From Bathynomus jamesi (lineage: Eukaryota > Arthropoda > Malacostraca > Isopoda > Cirolanidae), in assembly GCA_023014485.1 (NCBI GenBank), contig JAJOZX010002578.1, positions 225,001 through 289,000 of the forward strand: 64,000 bases of DNA, read 5' to 3'. The notes under the pieces were generated by a model. It was not told the DNA's origin and did not search any database. It was given only the letters and a program-made list of their open reading frames with translations. Below are positions 20,830 to 31,504 of the stretch, one piece after another (the stretch's first letter is position 1; each line of letters begins with the position of its first letter). A program made the position numbers and the translations under genes.

Positions 20830-22905
20830 AAAGGTTTATTGGCAGACTATAGTTCATATGGCAAATATTATTAATACAATGACAGTTCACATACAAAGGA
20901 TAGAAATATATACAGTTGATTAGAAATAATACAGTAATGTCGAAGTTAAGTGGAGCTACAGACAGACGTTTTCATATCAAGAATTCCATAGCCTAGAGAA
21001 TGAACGGCAAGCCTCATGGATAATAGGGTTGGTTAATTTTTTAATTCTTTGCATTAGACTGTATTGAGCACGTCTTGTTACCTCCGGGAAGCTCGGGACA
21101 TTGCGGGTAGCAAACATTTACGAAGCTGAGTATCTCGGGGGTAATTTATGTAAGAGTCTAAAAGACCTGTTGTACAGCAAGTTTATGGTTCTGCCAGAAA
21201 CTTTTTTATAATTCACCCAGAGTTGCTGGCCGTATATATTACTGCAGAAAGTACGAAAGAGTGTCTTTAGCTTCACTTGTACAGAACCGAAAATTCCTTA
21301 TAGTCATATTCGCTTTAGCACAAAGGCTTCGAGATTGTTTTCTTATATCTGAGTCATCACTGAAGGAGCTGGTGATAGTTTGACCCAAATACTTAAACTC
21401 TTGTAATTCCTCAATTACTTCACCTTTCATTTTAAACCTAATATCAGCTGGCTGATTACAGCTTTTAGGATGAAACTGCATAACCTTAGTTTCTGTAGCA
21501 TTAAAAAGAATATCATGTTTCTGCGAATACACTTCGCGGACTTTTAGTAGCCGAGCCAGACCTTTAACCGAGGGACTTATTAACACCATATCATCGGCAT
21601 AAACTAAGTTATTTATCCTTGTGTTATCTATACAACATCTCACTGTTGCCGCATTAAATGAAGCAATTAATCCGTCAATATACACATTAAACAGCATAGG
21701 AGAGAGCAAGGAACCTTGTCTCACCCCGCAAGAGTTGCCAAAACATTCGGATAGTACATTGCCCCACCTAACAGTAAAAGATTGGTGGGAATACCAAAAT
21801 TTCAATAAATTTAATATGTATATGGGAACCTTCCTGTATTCTAGTTTTTTAAATAAAATATTGTGGTTCACTCTATCATATGCCTTACTTATATCTAGGA
21901 AACAGCTATAAATAGTTGAATTACTGTCAGTGTATTTAGATATTATTTCTTTACGTACATAGCTACACAGGTCAGTTGAGTGGGACCTTTTAAAACTAAA
22001 CTGATTAGGAGATGTCCATAGGTAATCATTTAATCGGAGTAACAAGAGTTTTTCTAGTAGTTTCTAGAAGCAGGAAGCGACAGCAATAGGTCTGTAATTA
22101 TTGCTGGACAGAATGTCTCCATACTTATTTTTGACCAGGGGGCAAGATATATACCCTCATGAACTCTGCAGGGATATAGCTATGAGCAACCATGGCTGAT
22201 AAGAGCAATGATATATGCAGACATACCACGTCATTGGCATATTTTAAATGCTCATTCGATAGGTCATCTACCCCTGACGCAGAACCAGTTTTTAACACTT
22301 TAATTAACCTCTTTACTTCAGGAACTGATATCAAAGAATTTTCCCTTGTCCCTTCCGTCCCTCCTACAGGCGTTTCGCTGCAATCTATCTTAAGATTATC
22401 CCTACTCACACTGTTAAGAATGTTAGAGTAGTGGCTTTTCCACAGCTTTGCAATTTCATCCTCCCCCGACACTCCATCGATTGTCGGAGGGAGGACACTT
22501 TTGACACCCGTTTGATTCTTAACAAATTTCCAAAATTTGTTATTAGCGTTATTTATGCGAGCTTCACAGGCTTTTGATGCTCGAATAGACTTTTCTTCCT
22601 GTTTACATCGCCTTATGGCCGCTTTATACTGACCCCTACCTCTACACATATTCATGTATACTGGTCCTAGTCTGGGTCTACCATGAAAGCACCACAAATC
22701 GTAGGCGTCTTTCGATTCCCTCTTCAGGGGGGCAATAAAATCATTCCATCCAGGAATAATCTTAGTATAATAGTTGTAAGATTTAATCAGGGGGCTTCCT
22801 GCTTCTCTTAACAGGGATACTATCTTACTATGATACCTATCTATGAGTTTACACATACGCATTTTGGTGTTTAACTATTTTTCGAAGAAGTTTTTTGAAG
22901 TATGA
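20830..22905 (-). pseudogene. LINE-B non-LTR retrotransposon ORF2, near-intact RT
   Basis: Minus strand. 22862-22125 holds the endonuclease-RT linker and RT fingers: KDAYDLWCFHGRPRLGPVY, RINNANNKFWKFVKNQTG, SGVDDLSNEHLKYA. After a frameshift near 22140 comes NNYRPIAVASCF, a stop at about 22072, then an 268-aa open stretch (22045-21239) with FLDISKAYDRVNHNI, GVRQGSLLSPMLFNVYIDGL, the catalytic YADDMVLI (about 21590-21601) and LQEFKYLGQTI. Decayed C-terminal and 3' sequence continues to about 20830. The endonuclease domain is missing, so the copy is 5'-truncated. Class assignment beyond non-LTR is uncertain. Confidence 0.85.
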
Positions 22906-23521
22906 TTGAGGCAATCGCATTTTTATTAGTCGGTATTGGAGTCGGTCTGTGTTCTTAGAAGTCTGTGTCCAGAAGCGTTTCCCAGTTAGATCAATCGTTA
23001 AGCCTCGCGTAGGAGTTCCAGGAAAAGACTGAATCTTTTCTCTATTTCAAGTCTCGAGGTAAAAGCTCAATTAAACCGTTCATTTCACATTTTACTCATT
23101 TCCTCCGAATCATTTTCTTTTCAAAATGTTTCTGCTTCAAAGAATTAATATCTCTTTTGCATTTGTCCTTCTTTCGTGTTTGCAAAAAAAAAAAAAAAAA
23201 AAAATGTAAAAAGTATTCCTTGGTTATTTTCTGCAGACTTTATATTTTATTACTTTATATATTTGATAGAGAGATTTATGAATAAATTCAGTGTTAACTT
23301 ACTCTCATTTCAAAGCTTCATCTTTTTTTGTCTATAATTTTGCCTTCTTTTCGTTTATTCTGCATATATATATATATATATCTACAGTTGAAATAAGTTG
23401 CCTACATCATAATTTACATTTTATTTACATTTCATTTGCATTTTCCTGAACTCTCAAATAAACTTTGTCAGTGCTGACTAGATAATTATTTTAATACAAA
23501 AAAAAAATATATATATATATA
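22906..23521. other. no recognisable feature
   Basis: May include a worn 5' part of LINE-B up to about 23060. There is an A-run at 23181-23203 and short (TA)n runs at about 23366-23384 and 23507-23520. Confidence 0.45.
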
Positions 23522-24512
23522 CACAAACTCAGAATGGTTCCCTGAGAACATTATATGTTAAACACAGACCGTGCATGGCACAAGGAACTCTTCTGGGAAA
23601 ATTAAATCCACTATAGTCCGAATAAGTAATGGTAAATGACAAATATCATAGTTTTTTTCTTTTTCATGATTTTAGCCCGACGTGGGCAACGGGTCTCTCG
23701 CAAAGAGATCCCATAAATATAGCTTCCCTCACCAGCTATCTGCAAAGCAGACAGGATCCAGCTTTGGGACGTGGATCTAGGGTTTAAAGCAAACCTAGAT
23801 CCCTACACTCAGAACCTCTATATAAGTAAAAGACTCGTTGCATTCACGTCCCAAAAGCTGGATCCTGTCTGCTTTGCAGATAGCTGGTGAGGGAAGCTAT
23901 ATTTATGGGATCTCTTTGCGAGAGACCCGTTGCCCACGTCGGGCTAAAATCATGAAAAAGAAAAAACTATGATATTTGTCATTTACCATTACTTATTCGG
24001 ACTATAGTGGATTTAATTTTCCCAGAAGAGTTCCTTGTGCCATGCACGGTCTGTGTTTAACATATAATGTTCTCAGGGAACCATTCTGAGTTTGTGTATA
24101 CTAAACGGACGTGTTTCGTGCCTTGAAAAGTGGACGCTCAATGTCCCGGTTGAGGTTTAAGTTTTGGTTTTTTTGGCTAAAAATACAATAGTTACCCCCT
24201 TTTTCTTTGATTTATTCAACACGACGTGAATGCAACGAGTCTTTTACTTATATAGAGGTTCTGAGTGTAGGGATCTAGGTTTGCTTTAAACCCTAGATCC
24301 ACGTCCCAAAGCTGGATCCTGTCTGCTTTGCAGATAGCTGGTGAGGGAAGCTATATTTATGGGATCTCTTTGCGAGAGACCCGTTGCCCACGTCGGGCTA
24401 AAATCATGAAAAAGAAAAAAACTATGATATTTGTCATTTACCATTACTTATTCGGACTATAGTGGATTTAATTTTCCCAGAAGAGTTCCTTGTGCCATGC
24501 ACGGTCTGTGTT
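23522..24512. repeat. IR-1 family, copy B (foldback plus sense unit)
   Basis: 23522-24097 is a large near-perfect palindrome. It opens ACACAAACTCAGAATGG, closes with the inverted CCATTCTGAGTTTGTGT, and its arms share CTCACCAGCTATCTGCAAAG. From 24098 a further sense unit follows (AAACGGACGTGTTTCGTGCC to CACGGTCTGTGTTT), repeating the second half. So the order is one antisense unit followed by two sense units. No coding potential seen. Confidence 0.8.
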
Positions 24513-24530
24513 TAACATATATATATATAT

Positions 24531-25374
24531 GAATAGAAACGACATAATATTAAGGAACGTTTCTGCACACGCGGAAGAGAAATAACGAATAAATGAAAAA
24601 TGAGGCGAACCGCCCGGGAATCGAACCCAAGGCCTTCCAATTGCCGGTTGGATGCGCTACCATTACACCACGGACCTCAATCATTCACAAATCGAAATTC
24701 TCCTACATAGGGCAGAAACCAATGCCCTGAGAGGGCACCCTCGCAAATCGTGAATATGTGCATTTAACTGCAATGACCACGCAGTATATAAATGAATAGA
24801 AACGACATAATATTAAGGAACGTTTCTGCACACGCGGAAGAGAAATAACGAATAAATGAAAAATGAGGCGAACCGCCCGGGAATCGAACCCAAGGCCTTC
24901 CAATTGCCGGTTGGATGCGCTACCATTACACCACGGACCTCAATCATTCACAAATCGAAATTCTCCTACATAGGGCAGAAACCAATGCCCTGAGAGGGCA
25001 CCCTCGCAAATCGTGAATATGTGCATTTAACTGCAATGACCACGCAGAAACGTTCCTTAATATTATGTCGTTTCTATTCATTTATATACTGCGTGGTCAT
25101 TGCAGTTAAATGCACATATTCACCTATTTGCGAGGGTGCCCTCTCAGGGCATTGGTTTCTGCCCTATGTAGGAGAATTTCGATTTGTGAATGATTGAGGT
25201 CCGTGGTGTAATGGTAGCGCATCCAACCGGCAATTGGAAGGCCTTGGGTTCGATTCCCGGGCGGTTCGCCTCATTTTTCATTTATTCGTTATTTCTCTTC
25301 CGCGTGTGCAGAAACGTTCCTTAATATTATGTCGTTTCTATTCATTTATATACTGCGTGGTCATTGCAGTTAAA

Positions 25375-25376
<2 letters not shown>
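24531..25376. repeat. tRNA-like repeat: two direct copies plus one inverted
   Basis: A 263-bp unit begins GAATAGAAACGACATAATAT at 24531 and again at 24794. A third copy is inverted (about 25049-25376). Each unit has a tRNA-like block (minus at about 24605-24677 and 24868-24940, plus at 25197-25268) with D-arm-like GTGTAATGGTAGCGC, a 5-bp anticodon stem TCCAA/TTGGA around loop CCGGCAA, and a perfect B-box GGTTCGATTCC. The acceptor arm pairs badly and position 33 is C, so this is a tRNA-derived SINE or satellite, not a working tRNA gene. A relative is at 61950-62146. Confidence 0.75.

Positions 25377-25427
<51 letters not shown>
25377..25427. repeat. (TA)n microsatellite
   Basis: Around 25 TA units separating the tRNA-like repeat from IR-1 copy C. 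Confidence 0.95.
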
Positions 25428-25428
<1 letters not shown>

Positions 25429-25429
<1 letters not shown>

Positions 25430-26240
25430 CACACAGACCGTGCATGGCACAAGGAACTCTTCTGGGATAATTAAATCCACTATAGTCCGAATAAGTAATG
25501 GTAAATGACAAATACCATAGTTTTTCTTTTTCATGATGCTAGCCCGACGTGGGCAACGGGTCACTCGCAAAGAGGTCCCATAAATATAGCTTCCCTCACC
25601 AGCTATCTGCAAAGCAGACAGGATCCAGCTTTGGGACATGGAAAGCAGCCTAGCCCATGAAAAAGAAAAACTATGGTATTTGTCATTTACCATTACTTAT
25701 TCGGACTATAGTGGATTTAATTATCCCAGAAGAGTTCCTTGTGCCATGCACGGTCTGTGTATCAGAAACAACTCAGGGGACCATTCTGAGTTCATTCCCA
25801 TCTTGAAACGGACATGTTATGTGCCTTGAAATGTGGACGCTCAATTCTGCCAGTTGAGGTTTAAGGTTTGGTTTTTGGCTAAAATATAATAGTTACCCCT
25901 TTTTCTTTGATGTATTCAATCTGACGTGAAGGCAGCGAGTCTTTTGCTTATATTGAGGTTCTAAATGTAGCAGGGCTAGGCTGCTTTCCATGTCCCAAAG
26001 CTGGATCCTGTCTGCTTTGCAGATAGCTGGTGAGGGAAGCTATATTTATGGGACCTCTTTGCGAGTGACCCGTTGCCCACGTCGGGCTAGCATCATGAAA
26101 AAGAAAAACTATGGTATTTGTCATTTACCATTACTTATTCGGACTATAGTGGATTTAATTATCCCAGAAGAGTTCCTTGTGCCATGTACGGTCTGTGTAT
26201 CATAAAAAACTCAGGGGACCATTCTGAGTTCATTCCCATA
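25429..26240. repeat. IR-1 family, copy C (foldback plus sense unit)
   Basis: Antisense part 25429-25656 (CACAGACCGTGCATGGCAC to AAGCAGCCTAGCCCA), a shortened sense part to about 25800, then a full sense unit 25801-26240 (AAACGGACATGTTATGTGCC to TCTGAGTTCATTCCC). The antisense-sense-sense order is as in copy B. The copy ends against a short TA run. Confidence 0.8.
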
Positions 26241-26574
26241 TATATATATACAGCAAATATTCAATTTACTATGATATTATATATAATATAAACTATTTAT
26301 TTATATATAATATAAGTAAGGTGTGTTTTTTCACTAGTTAAGTGTCAAGTTCAATCTTCAAGGATTTTGAAAACTCTCAATTTTTTATGAGAATTTTGAG
26401 ATTTATTAAATGATTGAAAAGACTTAAATTATTTATCTTGTACATGTTTTTGGAAAGTTTTTATAAACAAAATTTACTGTCTATCTATCTATCTATCTGT
26501 TTGTTTCAACTTTTATATGATACGATTTATGGCTGGATTTCAAACAGTCTGGTGATACTGTATATTATATATAT
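26241..26574. other. no recognisable feature
   Basis: AT-rich, with a CTAT tetranucleotide run near 26480-26498. Confidence 0.5.
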
Positions 26575-26614
26575 ATGATGAATAAAACCACGAAGGAAAG
26601 GAAACACAAAATGG

Positions 26615-26647
26615 TGCTCAAGCGCTTTCGTCTAATGACATCCTCAG
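26615..26647 (-). ncRNA. hammerhead-like motif in the pseudo-LTR
   Basis: On the minus strand CTGAGGA, hairpin TGTC-ATTA-GAC, GAAAGCGCTTGAG. Same as the motifs at 28203 and 31230. The catalytic boxes CTGANGA and GAAA are intact. Helix III is short and I cannot place the cleavage site with confidence. Confidence 0.45.
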
Positions 26648-26725
26648 GAACACTGAAGTAAATAAAAAGGTTAAGCCTATATATAGGTTACAGAAACAAA
26701 AAAATAAAAAATAAATAACATACAT

Positions 26726-26778
<53 letters not shown>

Positions 26779-26795
26779 CATATCTATATATACAA

Positions 26796-26828
<33 letters not shown>

Positions 26829-27067
26829 CAATAAACAGAGAAGTAAAAATAAAAAAATTAAAAATTAAAACCTTAAAGGATTACCAGTGAGGCGTACAGA
26901 TTTGTAAGGAAAAATATCGATTTTTAGCACAAGATCAAATGGATTATAAAAATACAAATTTATACTGGAACTCTGCCCGGGTTTTAACACACTGCTGCCT
27001 ATGGTCAGGTTTCGATATATATAAAAAATAAAATGCAAATTAAAAGTTAATAAAGTAGAAGACAAGT

Positions 27068-27992
27068 TTACCAAAGATTTAATGTTTTACCCTTCTTATC
27101 TAAATCTGTTTTAAAGGAATTCAAAATAACAGGATCGAGTTGAAAAAGATCTTTGCTTATGTTGAAGTTATTTGAAAGTTGGATAATGGCAGACTCAAGA
27201 ATATTTCTATTAACAATGTTGCTTGAATGGAATAAAACTGAAGCATTATTCCAATCAATACAGTGGGCTAACTCTGACAAATGGACAAAAAGGGCACTGG
27301 ACAACTGTCCTGTTCTAACGGAATATGATGCTGTTTTATACGTGTGTGCAAATCCTTTCCCGTCTGACCTATGTAAAGGAATCACATTGTTTACAACAAT
27401 TTTAGATAATGCCTGAATTATTGGTAGGGCTATTTTTTACTATGATATTTTTCACAATATTGTTATATGAAAATACTACATTAATATCCAAAAGTTTAAG
27501 TACATTAGCAATGCCTAAAAAGCCCGGGAAAAATGGAAGTACTAAAATATTTTTTGACAAAGTACGAGTGTTAATATTGACACGATAGAAAGTTCGTTTT
27601 GCCTTGTTGAGACAAGATTTCATAAACGCAGATGGATAACACAAATCACTTCCAATACCGTTGATTTTTTCCAATTCGGCATCGATGTATTCCGGACTGG
27701 CGATCCTAAGGGCGCGGAGAAACATTGATGAAAATATGCCCTTCTTAGTGGGGGTATCATGTCCCGAGTAAAAGTGTACGTAGGACAAATTGTTTGTCGT
27801 TTTCCGATAGATACTAAACTTAAAACCTGGGCTTTCCCTATGTACACGCACATCCAAAAATGGGATTGAATTGTCTTGCTCAACTTCTAAAGTAAACTTA
27901 ATGGAGGGGACTTGATCATTTAACTGAAGGAGGAAGCTATCCAGGTCACGATTCATGGGCCAGATACACAAAATATCGTCGACGTACCGCAA
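27068..27992 (-). pseudogene. Penelope-like RT C-terminus and GIY-YIG endonuclease, broken
   Basis: From 27992: MRYVDDILCIWPMNRDLDSF, with the RT catalytic YVDD; then DNSIPFLDVRVHRE, TFYRVNINTRTLSKNI and SYNNIVKNIIVKNSP up to about 27402. Stops and indels break the GIY-YIG start. Downstream it resumes with YSVRTGQLSSALFVHLSEL, the conserved NRNILESAIIQL and the C-terminus KGKTLNLW (stop at 27068). In several places this copy keeps the correct frame where the plus copy is shifted, and the reverse. Confidence 0.85.
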
Positions 27993-28083
27993 CCAAGGGA
28001 TGCCAACCCCCAGGATTCTCGGAATATATTGTATATATATGTATGTGTATGTATGTATGTATGTATTTGTATATATAGATATG

Positions 28084-28124
<41 letters not shown>

Positions 28125-28202
28125 ATGTATGTTATTTATTTTTTCTTTTTTTCTTTTTGTAACCTATATATAGGCTTAACCTTTTTATGTACTTCAGTGT
28201 TC

Positions 28203-28234
28203 CTGAGGATGTCATTAGACGAAAGCGCTTGAGC
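28203..28234 (+). ncRNA. hammerhead-like motif, 5' pseudo-LTR
   Basis: CTGAGGA (28203-28209), hairpin TGTC-ATTA-GAC, GAAAG (28221). Matches the box order of hammerheads known from Penelope-like pseudo-LTRs. Cleavage site not placed. Confidence 0.5.
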
Positions 28235-28427
28235 ACCATTTTGTGTTTCCTTTCCTTCGTGGTTTTATTCATCATAAATATTTTTCACGTGTTACTTTCG
28301 TGAAATAATTTTCATATAATGAACACCACGCGTTCCTTCGGCTTGCTGTTCCTGTTCTCTCTTGTCTCCGTTTGTGTCCGTGTTTTCTTCTACATTAATG
28401 AAGGGGCATGCAATTCGTATCTGACGG

Positions 28428-30680
28428 AAGTTTCTTACTAAGTGTCTGGAGGAGCAAGTTCTTCCCAAATCCCTGCTTCCGATTCGCCTCAGACAAATTG
28501 ACGACCATCCGTTCAACAACTTCAGCAGATTAATTTTAAAGAAACATATTGAAGTCACCAGACAAAATGAGTGGTCCGCCTTCAAAAATTTAAACATCGC
28601 CAAACATAATTTTGTAACCGTTATTCCCCAACCGTGGATCCAACCTTTGTTTGATGAAATTTACAACGAGTTGCGTCGGAGAACTACTTCACTTCGTAAC
28701 ATTTTGGATCGAAAAATTAAAAGTCTCACTCGAGATAGTCAGTGGAGTAAAAAAGCAAGCTCAAAGTGTGTTTTGAACCTTTCTTCGAAAAACATTAGTG
28801 ACGATGCAAAAAGTGCCCTTGGATATGGTATGTCCTTTTTTATTGTTAAAAAACCTTTGGCTTTACAAATTTGTTACAGTCTCGCGTGTTTTGAAAAACA
28901 GTGTAATCTCCCTCAGTATTTGTTTAACATAGTTAAAGGCCTCGTTTATAGTGCGGCGAATGGTAATTATGAAGATAACTTTCCTAAACGTTTTCGCAAT
29001 AGCCTCTCACAATTAAAAAAAGATGGGGAGCTCCATATTACTAAAGCAGACAAGGCTAACACCATAGTTATTATGGACAAAGTGGACTACATCGGAAAGA
29101 TGAACGAGCTTCTCCAGGACCCCGCCACATACACCAAACTTAGGAAGAACCCGCAGGATGACGTCATCAAATCATTTAATAGTGGCTTGAAACGCCTTCT
29201 CAAAGATCATAAGGACTTAATTCCGCTTTTCATGTCCACTTCACCTGCTCTGCCCTACCTTTACGGTCTTATTAAAACCCACAAACCTGGTAACCCTATG
29301 CGCCCTATTATTAGCTCGGTGGGCTCTATTACTTATAAACTCTCCAAATGGTTTGTCAAAGTCTTGTCCCCCATTCTCAGAACTATCTCTGATTCACATG
29401 TAAAAAATTCCATGGATCTTACGGAAAAATTGAATAATGCACGTACTGAAACTAACGATAAATTGATCAGTTTTGATGTTTGTTCATTGTTTACAAAAGT
29501 GCCGATTGACGATATGCTTGACTTTCTCTCCCAAGAATTACATAAGTATGAACTGCCACTACCTTCACACATTGTTTTGGAACTCATTAAGCTTTGCATC
29601 AAAGACTGTAAATTCACTTTCAATAACGAGTATTATCAACAAGTTTTGGGATGGCTATGGGCAACCCTTATCGCCCCTCTCTCCAATATTTATATGGAGT
29701 TTTTCGAAATTACCTATATTCCGAGAATCCTGGGGGTTGGCATCCCTTGGTTGCGGTACGTCGACGATATTTTTGTATCTGGCCATGAATCGTGACCTGG
29801 ATAGCTTCCTCCTTCAGTTAAATGATCAAGTCCCCTCCATTAAGTTTACTTTAGAAGTTGAGCAAGACAATTCAATCCCATTTTTGGATGTGCGTTGTAC
29901 ATAGGGAAAGCCCAGGTTTTAAGTTTAGTATCTATCGGAAAACGACAAACAATTTGTCCTACGTACACTTTTACTCGGGACATGATACCCCCACTAAGAA
30001 GGCCATATTTTCATCAATGTTTCTCCCGCGCCCTTAGGATCGCCAGTCCGGAATACATCGATGCCGAATTGGAAAAAATCAACGGTATTGGAAGTGATTT
30101 GTGTTATCCATCTGCGTTTATGGAATCTTGTCTCAACAAGGCAAAACGAACTTTCTATCGTGTCAATATTAACACTCGTACTTTGTCAAAAAATATTTTA
30201 GTACTTCCATTTTTCCCGGGCTTTTTAGGCATTGCTAATGTACTTAAACTTTTGGATATTAATGTAGTATTTTCATATAACAATATTGTGAAAAATATCA
30301 TAGTAAAAAATAGCCCTACCAATAATTCAGGCATTATCTATAAAATTGGTTGTAAACAATGTGATTCCTTTTACATAGGTCAGACGGGAAAGGATTTGCA
30401 CACACGTATAAAACAGCATCAATATTCCGTTAGAACAGGACAGTTGTCCAGTGCCCTTTTTGTCCATTTGTCAGAGTTAGCCCACTGTATTGATTGGAAT
30501 AATGCTTCAGTTTTATTCCATTCAAGCAACATTGTTAATAGAAATATTCTTGAGTCTGCCATTATCCAACTTTCAAATAACTTCAACATAAGCAAAGGTC
30601 TTTTTCAACTCGATCCTGTTATTTTGAATTCCTTTAAAACAGATTTAGATAAGAAGGGTAAAACATTAAATCTTTGGTAA
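28428..30680 (+). pseudogene. Penelope-like RT + GIY-YIG polyprotein, frameshifted
   Basis: An open frame runs from 28428 (KFLTKCLEEQVLPKSLLP, IDDHPFNNFSRLILKKHI); its first ATG, at 28563, is not the natural start. It continues to 29795 with RT blocks ADKANTIVIMDKVDY, LIKTHKPGNPMRPIISSVGS, LISFDVCSLFTKVPIDD and WLRYVDDIF. Small indels at about 29645-29675, 29778, 29896 and 30025 shift the frame. The last part has CLNKAKRTFYRVNINTRTL and the endonuclease SGIIYKIGCKQCDSFYIGQT, LHTRIKQHQ and NRNILESAIIQL, ending GKTLNLW. The GIY-YIG nuclease would nick the target; the RT would copy the RNA. Confidence 0.9.
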
Positions 30681-30696
30681 ACTTGTCTTCTACTTT

Positions 30697-30966
30697 ATTA
30701 ACTTTTAATTTGCATTTTATTTTTTTATATATATCGAAACCTGACCATAGGCAGCAGTGTGTTAAAACCCGGGCAGAGTTCCAGTATAAATTTGTATTTT
30801 TATAATCCATTTGATCTTGTGCTAAAAATCGATTAACTTTTAATTTGCATTTTATTTTTTTTATATATATCGAAACCTGACCATAGGCAGCAGTGTGTTA
30901 AAACCCGGGCAGAGTTCCAGTATAAATTTGTATTTTTATAATCCATTTGATCTTGTGCTAAAAATC
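30697..30966 (+). repeat. 135-bp tandem duplication in the Penelope 3' UTR
   Basis: A block starting ATTAACTTTTAATTTGC at 30697 repeats at 30832 with a 135-bp offset, nearly identical (one T more in a T-run). The inverted copy at 26880-27060 has a single unit, so the duplication is specific to the plus copy. Confidence 0.9.
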
Positions 30967-31056
30967 GATATTTTTCCTTACAAATCTGTACGCCTCACTG
31001 GTAATCCTTTAAGGTTTTAATTTTTAATTTTTTTATTTTTACTTCTCTGTTTATTG

Positions 31057-31089
<33 letters not shown>

Positions 31090-31106
31090 TTGTATATATA
31101 GATATG

Positions 31107-31155
<49 letters not shown>

Positions 31156-31229
31156 ATGTTATTTATTTTTTCTTTTTTTCTTTCTGTAACCTATATATAG
31201 GCTTAACCTTTTTATGTACTTCAGTGTTC

Positions 31230-31262
31230 CTGAGGATGTCATTAGACGAAAGCGCTTGAGCA
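31230..31262 (+). ncRNA. hammerhead-like motif, 3' pseudo-LTR
   Basis: CTGAGGA (31230-31236), hairpin TGTC-ATTA-GAC, GAAAG (31248), as in the 5' pseudo-LTR. Confidence 0.5.
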
Positions 31263-31334
31263 CCATTTTGTTTCCTTTCCTTCGTGGTTTTATTCATCAT
31301 AAATATTTTTCACGTGTTACTTTCGTGAAATAAT

Positions 31335-31340
<6 letters not shown>

Positions 31341-31380
<40 letters not shown>
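31341..31380. repeat. (TA)n microsatellite
   Basis: About 20 TA units at the 3' edge of the Penelope-like element. Confidence 0.9.
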
Positions 31381-31382
<2 letters not shown>

Positions 31383-31504
31383 TACGAAATAGTATCGGAT
31401 TTAAGGGGTCAAATATTTTCCTTCCTCTGATTGGTTACCCTTTGGAAGAAATGAAATATGGTCCCTGATCGAACACTTTCAGGGATTAAAGTAAACTTTT
31501 TTGG

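Larger units (their letters stand above)
26575..28034 (-). mobile_element. 5'-truncated inverted copy of the Penelope-like element
   Basis: The minus-strand copy matches the 3' half and terminal pseudo-LTR of the plus-strand element at 28035-31345. It starts inside the reverse transcriptase (RYVDDI at about 27992) and ends in the pseudo-LTR near 26575. A short inverted partial copy in front of a full copy is a typical Penelope insertion structure. Confidence 0.85.
28035..31345 (+). mobile_element. Penelope-like element with pseudo-LTRs and GIY-YIG
   Basis: Two direct pseudo-LTRs (about 28035-28320 and 31045-31345) enclose a coding region with RT and GIY-YIG domains. Penelope elements are retroelements whose RT is related to telomerase. 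Both pseudo-LTRs contain a (GTAT)n/(TA)n block, CCTATATATAGGC, a hammerhead-like motif and TTTTCACGTGTTACTTTCG. The inverted partial copy at 26575-28034 abuts its left end. The coding region carries several frameshifts, so it is probably dead though fairly young. Confidence 0.9.

Noticed and set aside
25197..25268. Functional tRNA-Ala (anticodon GGC)
   Set aside because: The anticodon and T arms look good, but the acceptor stem has mismatches at both ends, position 33 is C, and it lies in a repeat with other copies.
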